From assembly GCF_018613855.1 (NCBI RefSeq), contig NZ_JAGGPK010000003.1, positions 62,001 through 126,000 on the forward strand: 64,000 nucleotides of DNA, written 5' to 3'. The translations under genes and the position numbers were made by a program. The DNA is from Arthrobacter sp. ISL-30 (GTDB taxonomy: Bacteria > Actinomycetota > Actinomycetes > Actinomycetales > Micrococcaceae). The notes under the pieces are model-generated. The model was given only the letters and a program-made list of their open reading frames with translations, was not told the DNA's origin and made no database searches. This document shows positions 45,200-54,470 of this stretch, in pieces. The first letter of the stretch is position 1, and every line of letters begins with the position of its first letter.

Positions 45200-45216
45200 T
45201 TCTACGCTCCGTAGCA
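45200..45216. promoter_or_regulatory. Putative BlaI-type operator, copy 4 (one mismatch)
   Basis: TTCTAC (45200-45205), five bases, GTAGCA (45211-45216). It is identical in arm sequence and spacing to the three sites between blaI and cydA, except for one base (GTAGCA for GTAGAA). It lies 22 bases upstream of the membrane-protein start on the minus strand. Confidence 0.62.
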
Positions 45217-45243
45217 AACACCCCGATAGGTGCCGAAGAACGC

Positions 45244-45290
45244 CGACGGCGGGTCAGGTTCCGGAATTCCCGGAACCTGACCCGCCGTCG
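45244..45290 (-). terminator. Perfect 21-pair hairpin after sucB
   Basis: Arms 45244-45264 and 45270-45290 are fully complementary around a five-base loop, 24 bases after the sucB stop. The minus-strand tail (GCGTTCTTCGG) is only weakly U-rich. It is probably a strong stem-type terminator shared with the region ahead of the four-helix protein gene. Confidence 0.7.
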
Positions 45291-45313
45291 AAGATGTGCT
45301 GCTGCAGGGAAGG

Positions 45314-47041
45314 TTAGAGACCCAGGTCCGCTTCGAAGGCACCTTCCTCAAGGCGGGCCTTGAGGGTCTGCAGGAAGCGGCCGGCATCGGCACCGTCCAC
45401 CAGGCGGTGGTCGTAGGTGAGCGACAGGTACATCATGGAGCGGATGGCGATCGAGTCGTCGCCGTTCTCGTCCTGGATCACTACCGGGCGCTTCACGATG
45501 GCACCCGTGCCGAGGATACCCACCTGCGGCTGGTTGATGATCGGCGTGTCGAACAGGGCGCCGACCGAACCGATGTTGGTGATGCTGAACGTGCCGCCAG
45601 AGAGTTCGTCGGGGCCGATCTTGCCGTTGCGGGTACGGTCAGCGACGTCGACGATCTTGCCGGCCAGGCCGGCCAGGTTCAGGCTGCCGGCGTCGGAGAT
45701 GACCGGTACAAGCAGGCCCTTGTCGGTGTCGACGGCGATCGCCAGGTGCTCGGCGTTGTGGTAGGTGATTTCCTGCTTGGCTTCGTCATAGGCAGCATTC
45801 AGCTTCGGGTGCTGCTTGAGGGCCTCGGCGACAGCCTTGGCGATGAAGGGCAGGAACGTCAGCTTGACGCCATTCTGGGCCTGGAACGAGTTCTTGGCCT
45901 TGAGGCGGAGCTTGGCCACCTTGGTCATGTCCACTTCATGGACCTGGGTCAGCTGGGTTGAGATATCCAGCGACTCACGCATCCGGCGGGCAATGACCTG
46001 ACGGATCCGCGGCGCCTTTTCGGTGGTGCCGCGCAGGGAGGAAACGGCTACCGGGGCCGCAGCCCTTGCGGCCGGGGCCGGAGCAGCGGCAGGGGCGGGA
46101 GCGGCCGCCTTGTTCGCCTCCGCTGCGGCAATGACGTCTTGCTTGCGGATACGACCGCCGACGCCGGTGCCAGCGACCGCGGTGATGTCAACGCCGTGCT
46201 GGTTGGCGAGCTTGCGAACCAGGGGAGTGACGTAGCCGGATTCCGCAGGAGCAGCTGCGGGGGCCGGAGCAGCAGCGGGGGCCGGTGCCGGAGCCGCCGG
46301 GGCAGCTGCGGGAGCCGGAGCCGCGGGGGCAGGGGCCTCTGCCGGGGCAGGTGCGGGAGCCGCCGGGGCTTCGGCAGCAGCGGGCGCGGCAGGAGCGGGT
46401 GCGGCAGGAGCGGCTGCCCCGGCGCCGGAACCGATGACGGCCAGGACGGAACCCACTTCTGCGGTCTCATCCTCGTTCACGCGGATTTCCTGCAGGGTGC
46501 CGGCAATCGGCGACGGGATTTCGGTGTCGACCTTGTCGGTGGAAACCTCGAGCAGCGGCTCGTCGACCTCGACGGTGTCGCCCACGGCCTTCAGCCAACG
46601 GGTGATGGTGCCTTCAGTGACACTTTCGCCGAGGGCGGGGAGTGTGACCTCGTGGCCTTCGCCGGCCGGTGCGGCAGACGGTGCAGCTTCTGCCACAGGT
46701 GCGGCAGGTGCCTCAGCGGCGGGGGCCTCTTCGGCGGCCGGGGCAGCAGGTGCTTCCTGGGCAGGAGCAGCTTCGGCGGGAGCCTCGGCTGCGGCGGAAC
46801 CGGAGCCGTTACCGATGCGCACCAGGGGTGCACCAACTTCGGCTGTCTCGTCTTCAGCGACGAGGATTTCCTCGATGACGCCAGCGATCGGAGAGGGGAT
46901 TTCAGTGTCTACTTTGTCGGTGGAAACTTCGAGCAACGGCTCGTCGACCTCTACCCGGTCACCTACCTGCTTGAGCCAGCGGGTGACAGTTCCCTCGGTG
47001 ACACTCTCACCGAGCGCGGGCAAGTTAACGGATTCAGACAT
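45314..47041 (-). CDS. sucB: Dihydrolipoamide acyltransferase (E2) of a 2-oxoacid dehydrogenase, SucB type
   Basis: The E2 core transfers acyl groups to CoA. ATG 47041 gives 575 residues. Two lipoyl domains (about 3-78 and 125-200) each carry the lysine motif [14 protein letters not shown]. They are joined by long Ala/Pro-rich linkers. A peripheral subunit-binding domain follows ([19 protein letters not shown]). The catalytic domain has [17 protein letters not shown] with the active-site His. Annotated homologues are often called SucB or the branched-chain/pyruvate E2; the exact dehydrogenase cannot be fixed. lpdA (E3) lies directly upstream, and lipA-lipB in this window supply the cofactor. 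Confidence 0.93.
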   Translation of the reverse strand: MSESVNLPALGESVTEGTVTRWLKQVGDRVEVDEPLLEVSTDKVDTEIPSPIAGVIEEILVAEDETAEVGAPLVRIGNGSGSAAAEAPAEAAPAQEAPAAPAAEEAPAAEAPAAPVAEAAPSAAPAGEGHEVTLPALGESVTEGTITRWLKAVGDTVEVDEPLLEVSTDKVDTEIPSPIAGTLQEIRVNEDETAEVGSVLAVIGSGAGAAAPAAPAPAAPAAAEAPAAPAPAPAEAPAPAAPAPAAAPAAPAPAPAAAPAPAAAPAESGYVTPLVRKLANQHGVDITAVAGTGVGGRIRKQDVIAAAEANKAAAPAPAAAPAPAARAAAPVAVSSLRGTTEKAPRIRQVIARRMRESLDISTQLTQVHEVDMTKVAKLRLKAKNSFQAQNGVKLTFLPFIAKAVAEALKQHPKLNAAYDEAKQEITYHNAEHLAIAVDTDKGLLVPVISDAGSLNLAGLAGKIVDVADRTRNGKIGPDELSGGTFSITNIGSVGALFDTPIINQPQVGILGTGAIVKRPVVIQDENGDDSIAIRSMMYLSLTYDHRLVDGADAGRFLQTLKARLEEGAFEADLGL

Positions 47042-47089
47042 GTCGTCCCCGTTCTCCTTATTGATCTTTGTGCGGATGAATTCTGTGGT

Positions 47090-47130
47090 GGGCCCGTGCG
47101 CCTGGCAGATTATGCCTGGCACACGGGCCC
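47090..47130 (-). terminator. Hairpin between lpdA and sucB
   Basis: GGGCCCGTG (47090-47098) pairs with CACGGGCCC (47122-47130), with an inner GCCTGGCA/TGCCTGGC stem having one mismatch. It follows lpdA by 20 bases. There is no T-run, so it may attenuate rather than stop transcription into sucB, giving different levels of E3 and E2. Confidence 0.6.
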
Positions 47131-47150
47131 TGGGTGTCCTGTATTTAGAC

Positions 47151-48533
47151 TTAGCCGTGGAGCGGCTTGCCCGCGAGGGCGAGGTGGGTTTCGCCCAGTG
47201 CTTCGTTCTGCGTCGGGTGGGCGTGCACCAGCTGTGCGACGTCCTCCGGGTACGCTTCCCAGTTCACGATCAGCTGTGCTTCGCCGATCTGCTCGCCCAT
47301 GCGCGAACCGATCATGTGGACGCCGACGACGGGGCCGTCCTTCTGGCGGACAAGCTTCACGATGCCGCCCGTGCCCAGGATGGAGCTCTTGCCGTTGCCG
47401 GCAAGGTTGTATTCCTGGGTTTCCACCTGGTCCTCGCCGAACTTTTCCTTGGCGCCCTTTTCGGTGTAGCCGACCGTGGCGATTTCGGGTTCGCAGTACG
47501 TGACCTTGGGGATGTTGACGTCTTCGACGATGACCGGCTTGAGCCCGGCGATTTCTTCGGCCACGAAGATGCCCTGCTGATAGCCACGGTGGGCCAGCTG
47601 AACACCCGGGACGATGTCTCCAACCGCATAGATGTTGCCGACGCCCGTGTGCAGGCGCTCGTTGGTGATCACGAAGCCGCGATCGATCGTGACACCGGCT
47701 TCCTCATAGCCAAGGTTGGCCGTGACGGGTCCACGTCCGACGGCGACGAGCAGGAGTTCGGCTTCGAAGGTCTGGCCGTCCACCAGGGTGACCTTGACGC
47801 CGTTTTCGTCCTGTTCCACGCCCTGGAAGAAAACGCCAGTGCTGAACTTGATGCCGCGCTTCTTGAAGGCGCGCTCAAGGTTCTTGATGATCGAGGCGTC
47901 TTCGTTGGGGACCAGCGAGGGAAGGCCTTCGACGATGGTGACGTCTACGCCGAACGACTTCCAGACGGAGGCAAATTCGACTCCGATCACGCCGCCGCCA
48001 AGGACGATTGCGCTCTTGGGAATGTAGTCCATGGTGAGGGCTTCATCCGAGGTGATTACGCGTCCGCCGATTTCCAGCCCGGGGAGGGAGCGGGAGTACG
48101 AGCCGGTGGCGAGGACGATGTTCTTGCCCTTGTAAGCTGTGCCGTTGACTACCACGGTGTCGGTGCCCTGAAGCTTGCCTTCACCCTCGATCACGGTGAT
48201 GCCCTTGGACTTGATGAGGCCCTGCAGCCCCTTGAACTTGCCCGCGACGATTCCGTCTTTGTAGGCATTGACGGCATTGATGTCGATGCTGTCCAGCGTG
48301 ACATTCACGCCGTACTTTGCGGAGTCCCGTGCGTGGTCTGCCAGTTCAGCGGAGTGCAGCAGTGCCTTGGTGGGGATGCAGCCGTTGTGGAGGCAGGTAC
48401 CGCCGAGCTTGGCCTTCTCAACGAGGCCAACGGTAAAGCCCAGCTGGACGGCACGGAGAGCAGTTGCATAGCCGCCGCTACCGCCACCGAGTACCAGGAT
48501 GTCAAATTCTTGCGCAGTTGCCTGATCGGCCAC
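47151..48533 (-). CDS. lpdA: Dihydrolipoyl dehydrogenase (E3)
   Basis: LpdA reoxidises dihydrolipoamide on E2 with NAD+. The 460-residue flavoprotein has an N-terminal FAD motif ([19 protein letters not shown]), the redox disulfide in [15 protein letters not shown], an NAD Rossmann stretch ([20 protein letters not shown]) and the C-terminal [12 protein letters not shown] with the catalytic His-Glu. The ATG at 48533 begins [14 protein letters not shown] -10 CATAAT on the minus strand (48610-48605) gives a leader of roughly 64 bases. Confidence 0.96.
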   Translation of the reverse strand: MADQATAQEFDILVLGGGSGGYATALRAVQLGFTVGLVEKAKLGGTCLHNGCIPTKALLHSAELADHARDSAKYGVNVTLDSIDINAVNAYKDGIVAGKFKGLQGLIKSKGITVIEGEGKLQGTDTVVVNGTAYKGKNIVLATGSYSRSLPGLEIGGRVITSDEALTMDYIPKSAIVLGGGVIGVEFASVWKSFGVDVTIVEGLPSLVPNEDASIIKNLERAFKKRGIKFSTGVFFQGVEQDENGVKVTLVDGQTFEAELLLVAVGRGPVTANLGYEEAGVTIDRGFVITNERLHTGVGNIYAVGDIVPGVQLAHRGYQQGIFVAEEIAGLKPVIVEDVNIPKVTYCEPEIATVGYTEKGAKEKFGEDQVETQEYNLAGNGKSSILGTGGIVKLVRQKDGPVVGVHMIGSRMGEQIGEAQLIVNWEAYPEDVAQLVHAHPTQNEALGETHLALAGKPLHG

Positions 48534-48751
48534 TTAAACGCTCCCTCGCGTGAACGATGACACGGGACTACGCGTCATCTGGTCTTGGAACTTGTTCTGC
48601 CGTGATTATGCCAGCACCAAAGTTCTCTTGCATTTGTGACTACCGTGGTTCACCTTAGCGAACCACCAATCCATGCTCCACCCTTCATGCGCGTTTGTGG
48701 AGCGCTTGTGTCCAGACTCACGTTATGTGGACATGCAGGCGTTCACATACC
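48534..48751 (-). promoter_or_regulatory. lpdA promoter region
   Basis: 218 bases between pepA and lpdA. On the minus strand CATAAT (48610-48605) is the best -10; the hexamer 17 bases upstream is ATGCAA, a weak -35. Nearer lpdA, GATGAC...GTCATC form an inverted repeat (about 48554-48581) that could be an operator or leader structure. No coding sequence is seen in the rest. Confidence 0.45.
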
Positions 48752-50278
48752 TCAGGAGACGCCGGAAACCAGGTCTTCCGCATAGGCAACCAAGGTGCGT
48801 ACAGTGCAGCCGGTGCCCTGCTTGGGTGTGTAGCCGTACGGGCTGCCGTTATTAAAGGACGGGCCCGCAATGTCAATGTGGGCCCAGGGGATCTGCCTGC
48901 CGTCCCCGTCGCTGCCCACGAACTCGCGAAGGAAGACAGCCGCCGTCATCATTCCTCCGTGGCGTTCACCGATATTGGCAATGTCCGCGACCTGCGAATC
49001 GAGGCTGGGCCGCAGTTCCTCGGGCAGCGGCATCGGCCAGACAAGTTCGCCGGCACGGTCCGCAGCGGCTTTGAGGGCGCCGGTAACGTGCTCCGAACCC
49101 ATAACCCCTGCGGTTCGGTTGCCGAGGGCGATCAGCTGGGCGCCGGTGAGGGTGGCGACGTCAATGATGGCATCGGGGTGTTCAAGGCTCGCAGCAACCA
49201 GGCCGTCTGCCATCACCAGCCGGCCTTCGGCGTCGGTGTTAAGGACTTCTACTGTCTTTCCGCCATAGACGGTGAGGACATCGGCCGGCCGCTGGGCGGC
49301 CCCTGAAGGCATGTTCTCCGCAATGCACAACCAGGCGGTCGCCTTAATGGGCAGCCCCAGTCCGGCCAGGGCCAGGACTGTATTAAGGACGACGGCGGCA
49401 CCCGCCATGTCGCTCTTCATGTCTCCCATGTTGAGGGCCGGCTTGATGGAGATGCCGCCGGTGTCGAACGTGATGCCCTTGCCTACCAAGGCGATTTTCT
49501 TCGTCGCCTTGGCAGGGGAGTACTCCACCTTGACCAGGCGGGGCTGCCTGATAGAACCCTTGCCGACGCCCAGGATCCCCCCGAACCCTTCCTTTTCGAG
49601 CCTCTTCTCATCCCAGACAGTGACCTTCACCGGCAGACCCTTGGCAAGGTCCTTCGCGGCTTCGGCGAACGAATCCGGGTACAGGTGGCTCGGTGGCTGG
49701 TTGACCAGAGTCCGCGTCGTATTGACGGCCCGGCCAAGCAGCAGCGCACGCTCAAGGACCGGCTGGATTTCCTTACTGTCGGCCAGGGGCGTGAAGATGG
49801 TTACCTTCTTCACCGGGTCCTTGAGCCCGTCCTTGTTGGTGCGGTGCTCCGTGTACGCGTACGCGCCAAGAACCGCGCCCTCGGCGACGGCGGCAACATC
49901 GGCGAGCGTCGCCGTCGGCAGTGCGACGGTGACGGAAGGAATGCCGGCAAGTTGCCGAATGGCCGATCCTGCAGCCCTGCGCAGGGCTTCCGGTTCAAGT
50001 CCCTCCCCGGCTTCAACCTTGCCAATACCGGCCAGGACAAGGATGTCCGAACCGGTATCTGGGAGCCCGGGCAGTCGATGGGCCTGGTCCGGTGCGCCTG
50101 TAACGCCCAGGATTTCCAGCGAGGCCGCAACGGATTCAGCTCCCTTGGCACTGAGCGGATTGTCCAGCAGGACGGGACCGTCGGCACCCTTGCCAACTCC
50201 GATGACGAGGGCACCTGCCGGGGATTTCTTCAGGTCCCTGGAAATTGCCCCAAGGGTGATGTCAGTAGCTTTGACCAC
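48752..50278 (-). CDS. pepA: Leucyl aminopeptidase (M17)
   Basis: A two-metal hexameric aminopeptidase that removes N-terminal residues from peptides; some homologues also bind DNA. The 508-residue protein has the metal-binding GKGITFDTGGISIKP, GDMKSDMAGAAVV and the family signature NTDAEGRLVMADGL. Starting at GTG 50278 (M-VKATDITLGAIS), its N-terminal non-catalytic domain is complete. It is divergent from the PAC2 gene. Together with tricorn and map it suggests a well-equipped peptide-recycling set in this region. Confidence 0.95.
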   Translation of the reverse strand: MVKATDITLGAISRDLKKSPAGALVIGVGKGADGPVLLDNPLSAKGAESVAASLEILGVTGAPDQAHRLPGLPDTGSDILVLAGIGKVEAGEGLEPEALRRAAGSAIRQLAGIPSVTVALPTATLADVAAVAEGAVLGAYAYTEHRTNKDGLKDPVKKVTIFTPLADSKEIQPVLERALLLGRAVNTTRTLVNQPPSHLYPDSFAEAAKDLAKGLPVKVTVWDEKRLEKEGFGGILGVGKGSIRQPRLVKVEYSPAKATKKIALVGKGITFDTGGISIKPALNMGDMKSDMAGAAVVLNTVLALAGLGLPIKATAWLCIAENMPSGAAQRPADVLTVYGGKTVEVLNTDAEGRLVMADGLVAASLEHPDAIIDVATLTGAQLIALGNRTAGVMGSEHVTGALKAAADRAGELVWPMPLPEELRPSLDSQVADIANIGERHGGMMTAAVFLREFVGSDGDGRQIPWAHIDIAGPSFNNGSPYGYTPKQGTGCTVRTLVAYAEDLVSGVS

Positions 50279-50592
50279 GAGGATCCGTCCTCATCTCTCT
50301 CTGGATTCGTTCAACGGGCAGCATGTTTGGCGTCCCGTCCGGACAACCCGAGGCGCCCTTAATGCCACGCCATCGGGTGTGCCTGCAGGCCGCGAAGGCC
50401 TTTTCCGATCGTAGTCTCTTGGCGGCGTAACAGGGCAAACAAATGAGAGATGCGGCACATTCGATCCTAGGAATGCTTCCCGGCTTGCCGGCGTTGTAAA
50501 ACTACATAAGGCCGGAATGGCCGCCGCGGAGCAGAAGCCGATTGGCAGGCCAGCCCGACGTTAGACCAACTCCACCGTGAAAGGAACAAGCC
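50279..50592. other. Divergent gap between pepA and the PAC2 gene
   Basis: 314 bases without a gene. It must contain promoters for both neighbours. The PAC2-proximal half is richer in AT around 50494-50511 (TTGTAAAACTACATAAGG), where a promoter is likely but the hexamers cannot be assigned with confidence. I see no strong repeat or hairpin. Confidence 0.4.
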
Positions 50593-51531
50593 GTGTTCGA
50601 ACGGATATCCGGTTCCCTCCTGGACCCCGATGCCCTCTACGCGAGCAACATCGAGCTGTTCCACAGCCCCGAAATTCGGGGCCTCAACATGCTGATGGGC
50701 TTCACAGGATTCGCCGATGCGGGGCATGTCGTCAAGCAGATCAACGCCGAACTTCTGGACACCCTCGAGTCAGAGGTGGTGGCTGTCTTCGACGCCGACC
50801 AGCTCATCGACTACCGCTCGCGACGCCCACACGTATCCTTCGTCGAGGACCATCTCCAGGACTACCAGGCACCCCGGCTGGCCCTGTATCGGCTTTTTGA
50901 CGGACTCGGACAGCCGTTCCTCCTCCTGGCGGGATTTGAGCCAGATCTCCAGTGGGAGCGGTTCTCCCGTGCCGTGCTGCGGCTGGTGGAGCAGTTGGAC
51001 GTCAACCTTGTGACGTGGATCCACTCGATTCCCATGCCCGTGCCGCACACGCGACCCGTCGGAGTCACCGTCCATGGCAACCGCCCGGACCTGATCGAAG
51101 GGATCTCGAGCTGGAAGCCGACTGTGGAAGTTCCCGCTGCCGTGGGTCACATCCTGGAACTGCGCCTCGTTGAAGCCGGCCGTAAGGTGGCTGGCTATGT
51201 CATCCACGTCCCCCATTACTTGGCCGATGCCGAATATCCGAATGCGGCTGTGGCTGGCCTGGAGTACCTTGGCGCGGCGACGTCCTTGATGCTGCCTACG
51301 GACAGGCTGCGTGAATCCGGCCGGGAAGTCGGCCGCCAGATCGCCGAACAGGTCGAAGCGTCGGAAGAAGTGCGGCAGGTCGTCTCGCGGCTTGAATCCC
51401 GGTATGACGAAAAAACCGAAGGGACCGTCCGCCGTTCACTGCTCGCGGACAAGAACCATGAATTGCCCAATGCCGAGGATATTGGGGCTGCCGTGGAAGC
51501 CTACCTTGCCCGCAAGGACGCGCGTCCTTAA
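50593..51531 (+). CDS. PAC2-family protein (proteasome assembly chaperone-like)
   Basis: The 312-residue protein has the PAC2 fold pattern of the PF09754 family, related to eukaryotic and archaeal proteasome assembly chaperones. GLNMLMGFTGFADAGHVVKQ is the typical N-terminal loop. FVEDHLQDYQAPRLALYRL, HSIPMPVPHTRPVGVTVH and VHVPHYLADAEYPNAAVAGL follow. The C-terminal third (about 230-312) is a coiled-coil-like charged helix region. The function in bacteria is unproven. The start is GTG at 50593 with AAAGGAA eight bases upstream. It sits between pepA and an MFS transporter. Confidence 0.85.
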   Translation: MFERISGSLLDPDALYASNIELFHSPEIRGLNMLMGFTGFADAGHVVKQINAELLDTLESEVVAVFDADQLIDYRSRRPHVSFVEDHLQDYQAPRLALYRLFDGLGQPFLLLAGFEPDLQWERFSRAVLRLVEQLDVNLVTWIHSIPMPVPHTRPVGVTVHGNRPDLIEGISSWKPTVEVPAAVGHILELRLVEAGRKVAGYVIHVPHYLADAEYPNAAVAGLEYLGAATSLMLPTDRLRESGREVGRQIAEQVEASEEVRQVVSRLESRYDEKTEGTVRRSLLADKNHELPNAEDIGAAVEAYLARKDARP

Positions 51532-51554
51532 ATCTGGTTATACGCTCCCTTGGG

Positions 51555-51560
51555 CATAAT
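51555..51560 (+). promoter_or_regulatory. -10 CATAAT, six bases before the MFS gene start
   Basis: CATAAT (five of six to consensus) is followed by TGAAGG and then the GTG at 51567. The GAAGG is too close for a ribosome site, so a leaderless transcript is likely. Confidence 0.48.
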
Positions 51561-51566
51561 TGAAGG

Positions 51567-52907
51567 GTGAATGCACCCCGCGCCTGGCTCATCTGGACGA
51601 TCGGGGTGCTGGCCTACCTTGTTGCCGTGGCCCAGCGCACCTCCTTTGGGGTGGCAGGGCTGGAGGCAACCGAGCGGTTCCACGCCAGTGCGGCTGCTGT
51701 CTCCTTCTTCACCGTGTTGCAACTGCTCGTCTATGCCGGGCTGCAGATTCCCGTTGGTATTCTCGTCGACCGCTTTGGCTCACGCGCAATGATCGCCAGT
51801 GGCGCCGTCCTCATGGGCCTGGGCCAGCTACAGCTGGCCAACGCAGACAGCGTGCCCGGGGGCGTCCTGGGCCGGGTCCTGGTCGGGGCGGGCGACGCGA
51901 TGACCTTTGTCTCGGTAATACGCCTTGTGCCCCTGTGGTTCGCCCCGGCCCGCGTCCCCATCGTGACCCAGCTGACCGGCATGTCAGGACAGCTCGGCCA
52001 GCTTTTCAGCGTGGTGCCTTTTGCGATCCTGCTGAACACCGCCGGCTGGACCCCTGCCTTCCTGACCCTCGCGTCGATGTCAGCCCTCGCCGTCGTGCTG
52101 GTCCTCGCGCTCCTCAGGGACCTCCCGCCGGGGCATCCGCCGCGTGAAGCGGCGCAGGGGCTGAGGGCGACCGGAATCTCACTGACGCGCGCCTGGCTTC
52201 AGCCTGGGACACGGCTCGGCTTGTGGAGCCACTTCACTGTCCAGTTCAGCGGAAATGTGTTCGCCATGACGTGGGGTTATCCGTTCCTGGTCTCTGCGCA
52301 AGGCCTGGATACCGGAACCGTCTCGGGACTCATGGCCCTCTTTGTTGCCTCGGGCATCGTGGTGGGTCCGGGATTCGGCCGCTTCGTTGCACGGCATCCG
52401 ATGCGGCGCTCAGCCATGGTTTTGCTGATCACCCTGGCTACGGCCCTGGCCTGGGCAGCCGTCCTGCTGTGGCCCGGGAAGGCCCCGCTGTGGCTCCTTG
52501 CAGGGCTAGTCATTGTTCTCGCTGTTGGTGGGCCCAGTTCAATGATCGGCTTCGATTTCGCCCGCACCTTCAATCCTGCGCATCGCATCGGCACCGCGAC
52601 TGGCATCGTCAACGTGGGGGGCTTCATCGCGGCCCTCGTGACGATCTACCTCGTCGGACTGATCCTCGACGTCCTCCACGCTTCGGGTGCTTCCGGTGGC
52701 GAGCTCTACAGCCTGGCCTCCTTCCGGATTGCGCTGAGCGTGCAGTTCCTCCTGCTCGGCCTCGGAACGGTCCTCATCCTGGCCACCAGGCGCAAGGTTC
52801 GGCGACAGATGGCTGCCCAGGGAATCCATGTTCCGCCGCTCCTGCAGACCCTGGCCCAGCAGCGCAGGGAAAGGATCGAGCTGCGTCGCTCCCGGGCGGC
52901 CAAGTAA
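51567..52907 (+). CDS. Major facilitator superfamily transporter
   Basis: The 446-residue protein has twelve predicted helices. The loop 2-3 signature is DRFGSRAMIASGA (consensus GxLaDrxGrkxxl), with VLVGAGDAMTFVSVIRLVPLWF in helix 4, where nitrate/sugar-phosphate MFS types also carry Gly and Arg. A long cytoplasmic loop lies between helices 6 and 7, and the C-tail is basic. The substrate cannot be read from sequence. The start is GTG at 51567. No regulatory partner is adjacent. Confidence 0.88.
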   Translation: MNAPRAWLIWTIGVLAYLVAVAQRTSFGVAGLEATERFHASAAAVSFFTVLQLLVYAGLQIPVGILVDRFGSRAMIASGAVLMGLGQLQLANADSVPGGVLGRVLVGAGDAMTFVSVIRLVPLWFAPARVPIVTQLTGMSGQLGQLFSVVPFAILLNTAGWTPAFLTLASMSALAVVLVLALLRDLPPGHPPREAAQGLRATGISLTRAWLQPGTRLGLWSHFTVQFSGNVFAMTWGYPFLVSAQGLDTGTVSGLMALFVASGIVVGPGFGRFVARHPMRRSAMVLLITLATALAWAAVLLWPGKAPLWLLAGLVIVLAVGGPSSMIGFDFARTFNPAHRIGTATGIVNVGGFIAALVTIYLVGLILDVLHASGASGGELYSLASFRIALSVQFLLLGLGTVLILATRRKVRRQMAAQGIHVPPLLQTLAQQRRERIELRRSRAAK

Positions 52908-52969
52908 TTTTGTCCACATAGCCCGGTTCGACACTGCCGCCCGTGCTGGCTACTGGGAATGCTGGAGTC

Positions 52970-54208
52970 ATGACTTCAGAAGAGCGTTTGACCGTCTCCC
53001 GGCCGGAGGACATTCTCGGATTCGTGCCGCATACCCTTGGATACTGGCCGCACGAAAGCCTCGTGGCCATGACACTGCAGGGCAAGACCCTCGGCGCCAC
53101 CCTTCGGGTGGACCTGCCTCCACCAGGCCCTGAGGAAAGCCTGGCCCTTTTCGCCACGCGCATTGGCGAGTACCTGGCCGCGGATGACCAAGCCGACGGC
53201 GTCCTCCTGGCCCTGTTCACGGACAGGGGATGGGACGACGCCTCGATTGTTAGCAGTACGCTGCCACTGCTGGACGCACTGCGTGAGGCACTCGCCGACG
53301 GCGGCCTGCCCGTGAAGGACGCGTGGCTCGTCGGAGGCGGCTATTGGCGGAGTGCGTACTGCACCGATCCGGACTGCTGCCCCATGCCGGGCAGGCCTGC
53401 GGCCGAGATCAGCGACAGTCGCCTGAACGCCGAGATGGTTTATCGCGGTAGCAGCATTGGAGAATCTCCCGGCCTGCCTGGCGCATTTACGGCAGTCAAC
53501 CGGCCCGTGAACTCCTGCCTGGTTCTCGAGGCCGAGGAAAAGTACTTGGAGCAACTGCTGCCGTGGTGGCGGAACGGGGGCTGTTTCGACATGGTCCTGA
53601 AGGCGTGGCAGGAAATTCTCGCGTCGTCGGGCTCCCTGTCCATCCCCCCGGAGGCCCAGGGATTCCTGCGGGCCACGCTACGCATCCCTTCCTGGCGGGA
53701 TGCGGTAGTGGTCATGGCTGCTGCGGGTATTGGAACGGCACGAGCCGGAGCGGATTCATGTGGCCTCCTCGCCGACGGCGGACAGTGTCCCCTGCGCCCG
53801 CCTGCCGCCCTGATGTCGTCCGACCCCCTGCGTGGAGAGGGAGGGACTGATGTGGAACAACAAGGTGGGTCGGACGGGCAGGTTCAGGGTTACGGAGAAG
53901 TCCTGCTGGGCCTTGAGCCACCGCTGCCCGACTGGTCCGCTATGGAAGCCCTGGAAAATGCGCTGACAGTGCTCTGCAACTCCGGCGGCGGGGAAGCGGG
54001 GGCAGCCTCGCTGACTGTCAGGGGATGGATCGAGTGGTGCCGTGGCAGGGGATCTTTCGCCGGTGCCCTGTATCGGGAAGCCCAGTCCGTGCATCCCGGG
54101 TATCGCCTGGCCGAGTTGTTGACGGAGCTGCTTCACAGGGGGACGATCTGCGGCTGGGCGCAACGCCGGGAGGCGGCCTGGCGACGTTTCGGTGAGAGAG
54201 CGGCGTAA
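52970..54208 (+). CDS. DUF4192-family protein
   Basis: The 412-residue protein belongs to DUF4192, known only from Actinobacteria. The N-terminal TVSRPEDILGFVPHTLGYWP, the Cys motif YCTDPDCCPMPGRP and the C-terminal third with many Leu-rich helices are typical. The cysteine cluster may bind a metal, which is inference only. No signal peptide or helix is present, so it is cytosolic. ATG 52970 has GGAG very close; an in-frame codon at 52943 is also possible. It lies 262 bases upstream of sigA. Confidence 0.85.
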   Translation: MTSEERLTVSRPEDILGFVPHTLGYWPHESLVAMTLQGKTLGATLRVDLPPPGPEESLALFATRIGEYLAADDQADGVLLALFTDRGWDDASIVSSTLPLLDALREALADGGLPVKDAWLVGGGYWRSAYCTDPDCCPMPGRPAAEISDSRLNAEMVYRGSSIGESPGLPGAFTAVNRPVNSCLVLEAEEKYLEQLLPWWRNGGCFDMVLKAWQEILASSGSLSIPPEAQGFLRATLRIPSWRDAVVVMAAAGIGTARAGADSCGLLADGGQCPLRPPAALMSSDPLRGEGGTDVEQQGGSDGQVQGYGEVLLGLEPPLPDWSAMEALENALTVLCNSGGGEAGAASLTVRGWIEWCRGRGSFAGALYREAQSVHPGYRLAELLTELLHRGTICGWAQRREAAWRRFGERAA

Positions 54209-54470
54209 GGAGTCCGATTCCCGGTGTCATGCACAGGCGTTCAGGACCCCCGCCGGGCAAAAACGTGCGACAATGGATGCCGAGACCCGGTTGGGTCCGT
54301 GTAATCATGTGTCAGGAATGCTCCCAGCGGGGAACATTCCGGTGCCGCCGGCAGTTCGATTAATAGACTCTGCAGCGGCGATCGCACGTGATGTTGATCG
54401 CGGACTTGACAGGGTCATAGTGGTGTTGCCCGCATGGTGATTCCACAGACCGCCGCTAGAAAGGTTTTCT
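54209..54470 (+). promoter_or_regulatory. sigA upstream region
   Basis: 262 bases without a clear ORF. It contains TTGACA (54406-54411), a perfect -35, but no matching -10 at 16-18 bases; TAGTGG is only seven bases away. The GAAAGG ribosome site lies 7-12 bases before the GTG start. The real promoter may be further upstream near the AT-rich 54357-54368. Confidence 0.35.

Noticed and set aside
46434..48560. 708-codon open frame on the plus strand opposite sucB and lpdA
   Set aside because: It runs antisense across two certain genes with strong domain motifs. Its translation is low-complexity and unlike any family I know. Long antisense frames are expected from third-position GC bias and the Ala/Pro-rich sucB linkers.
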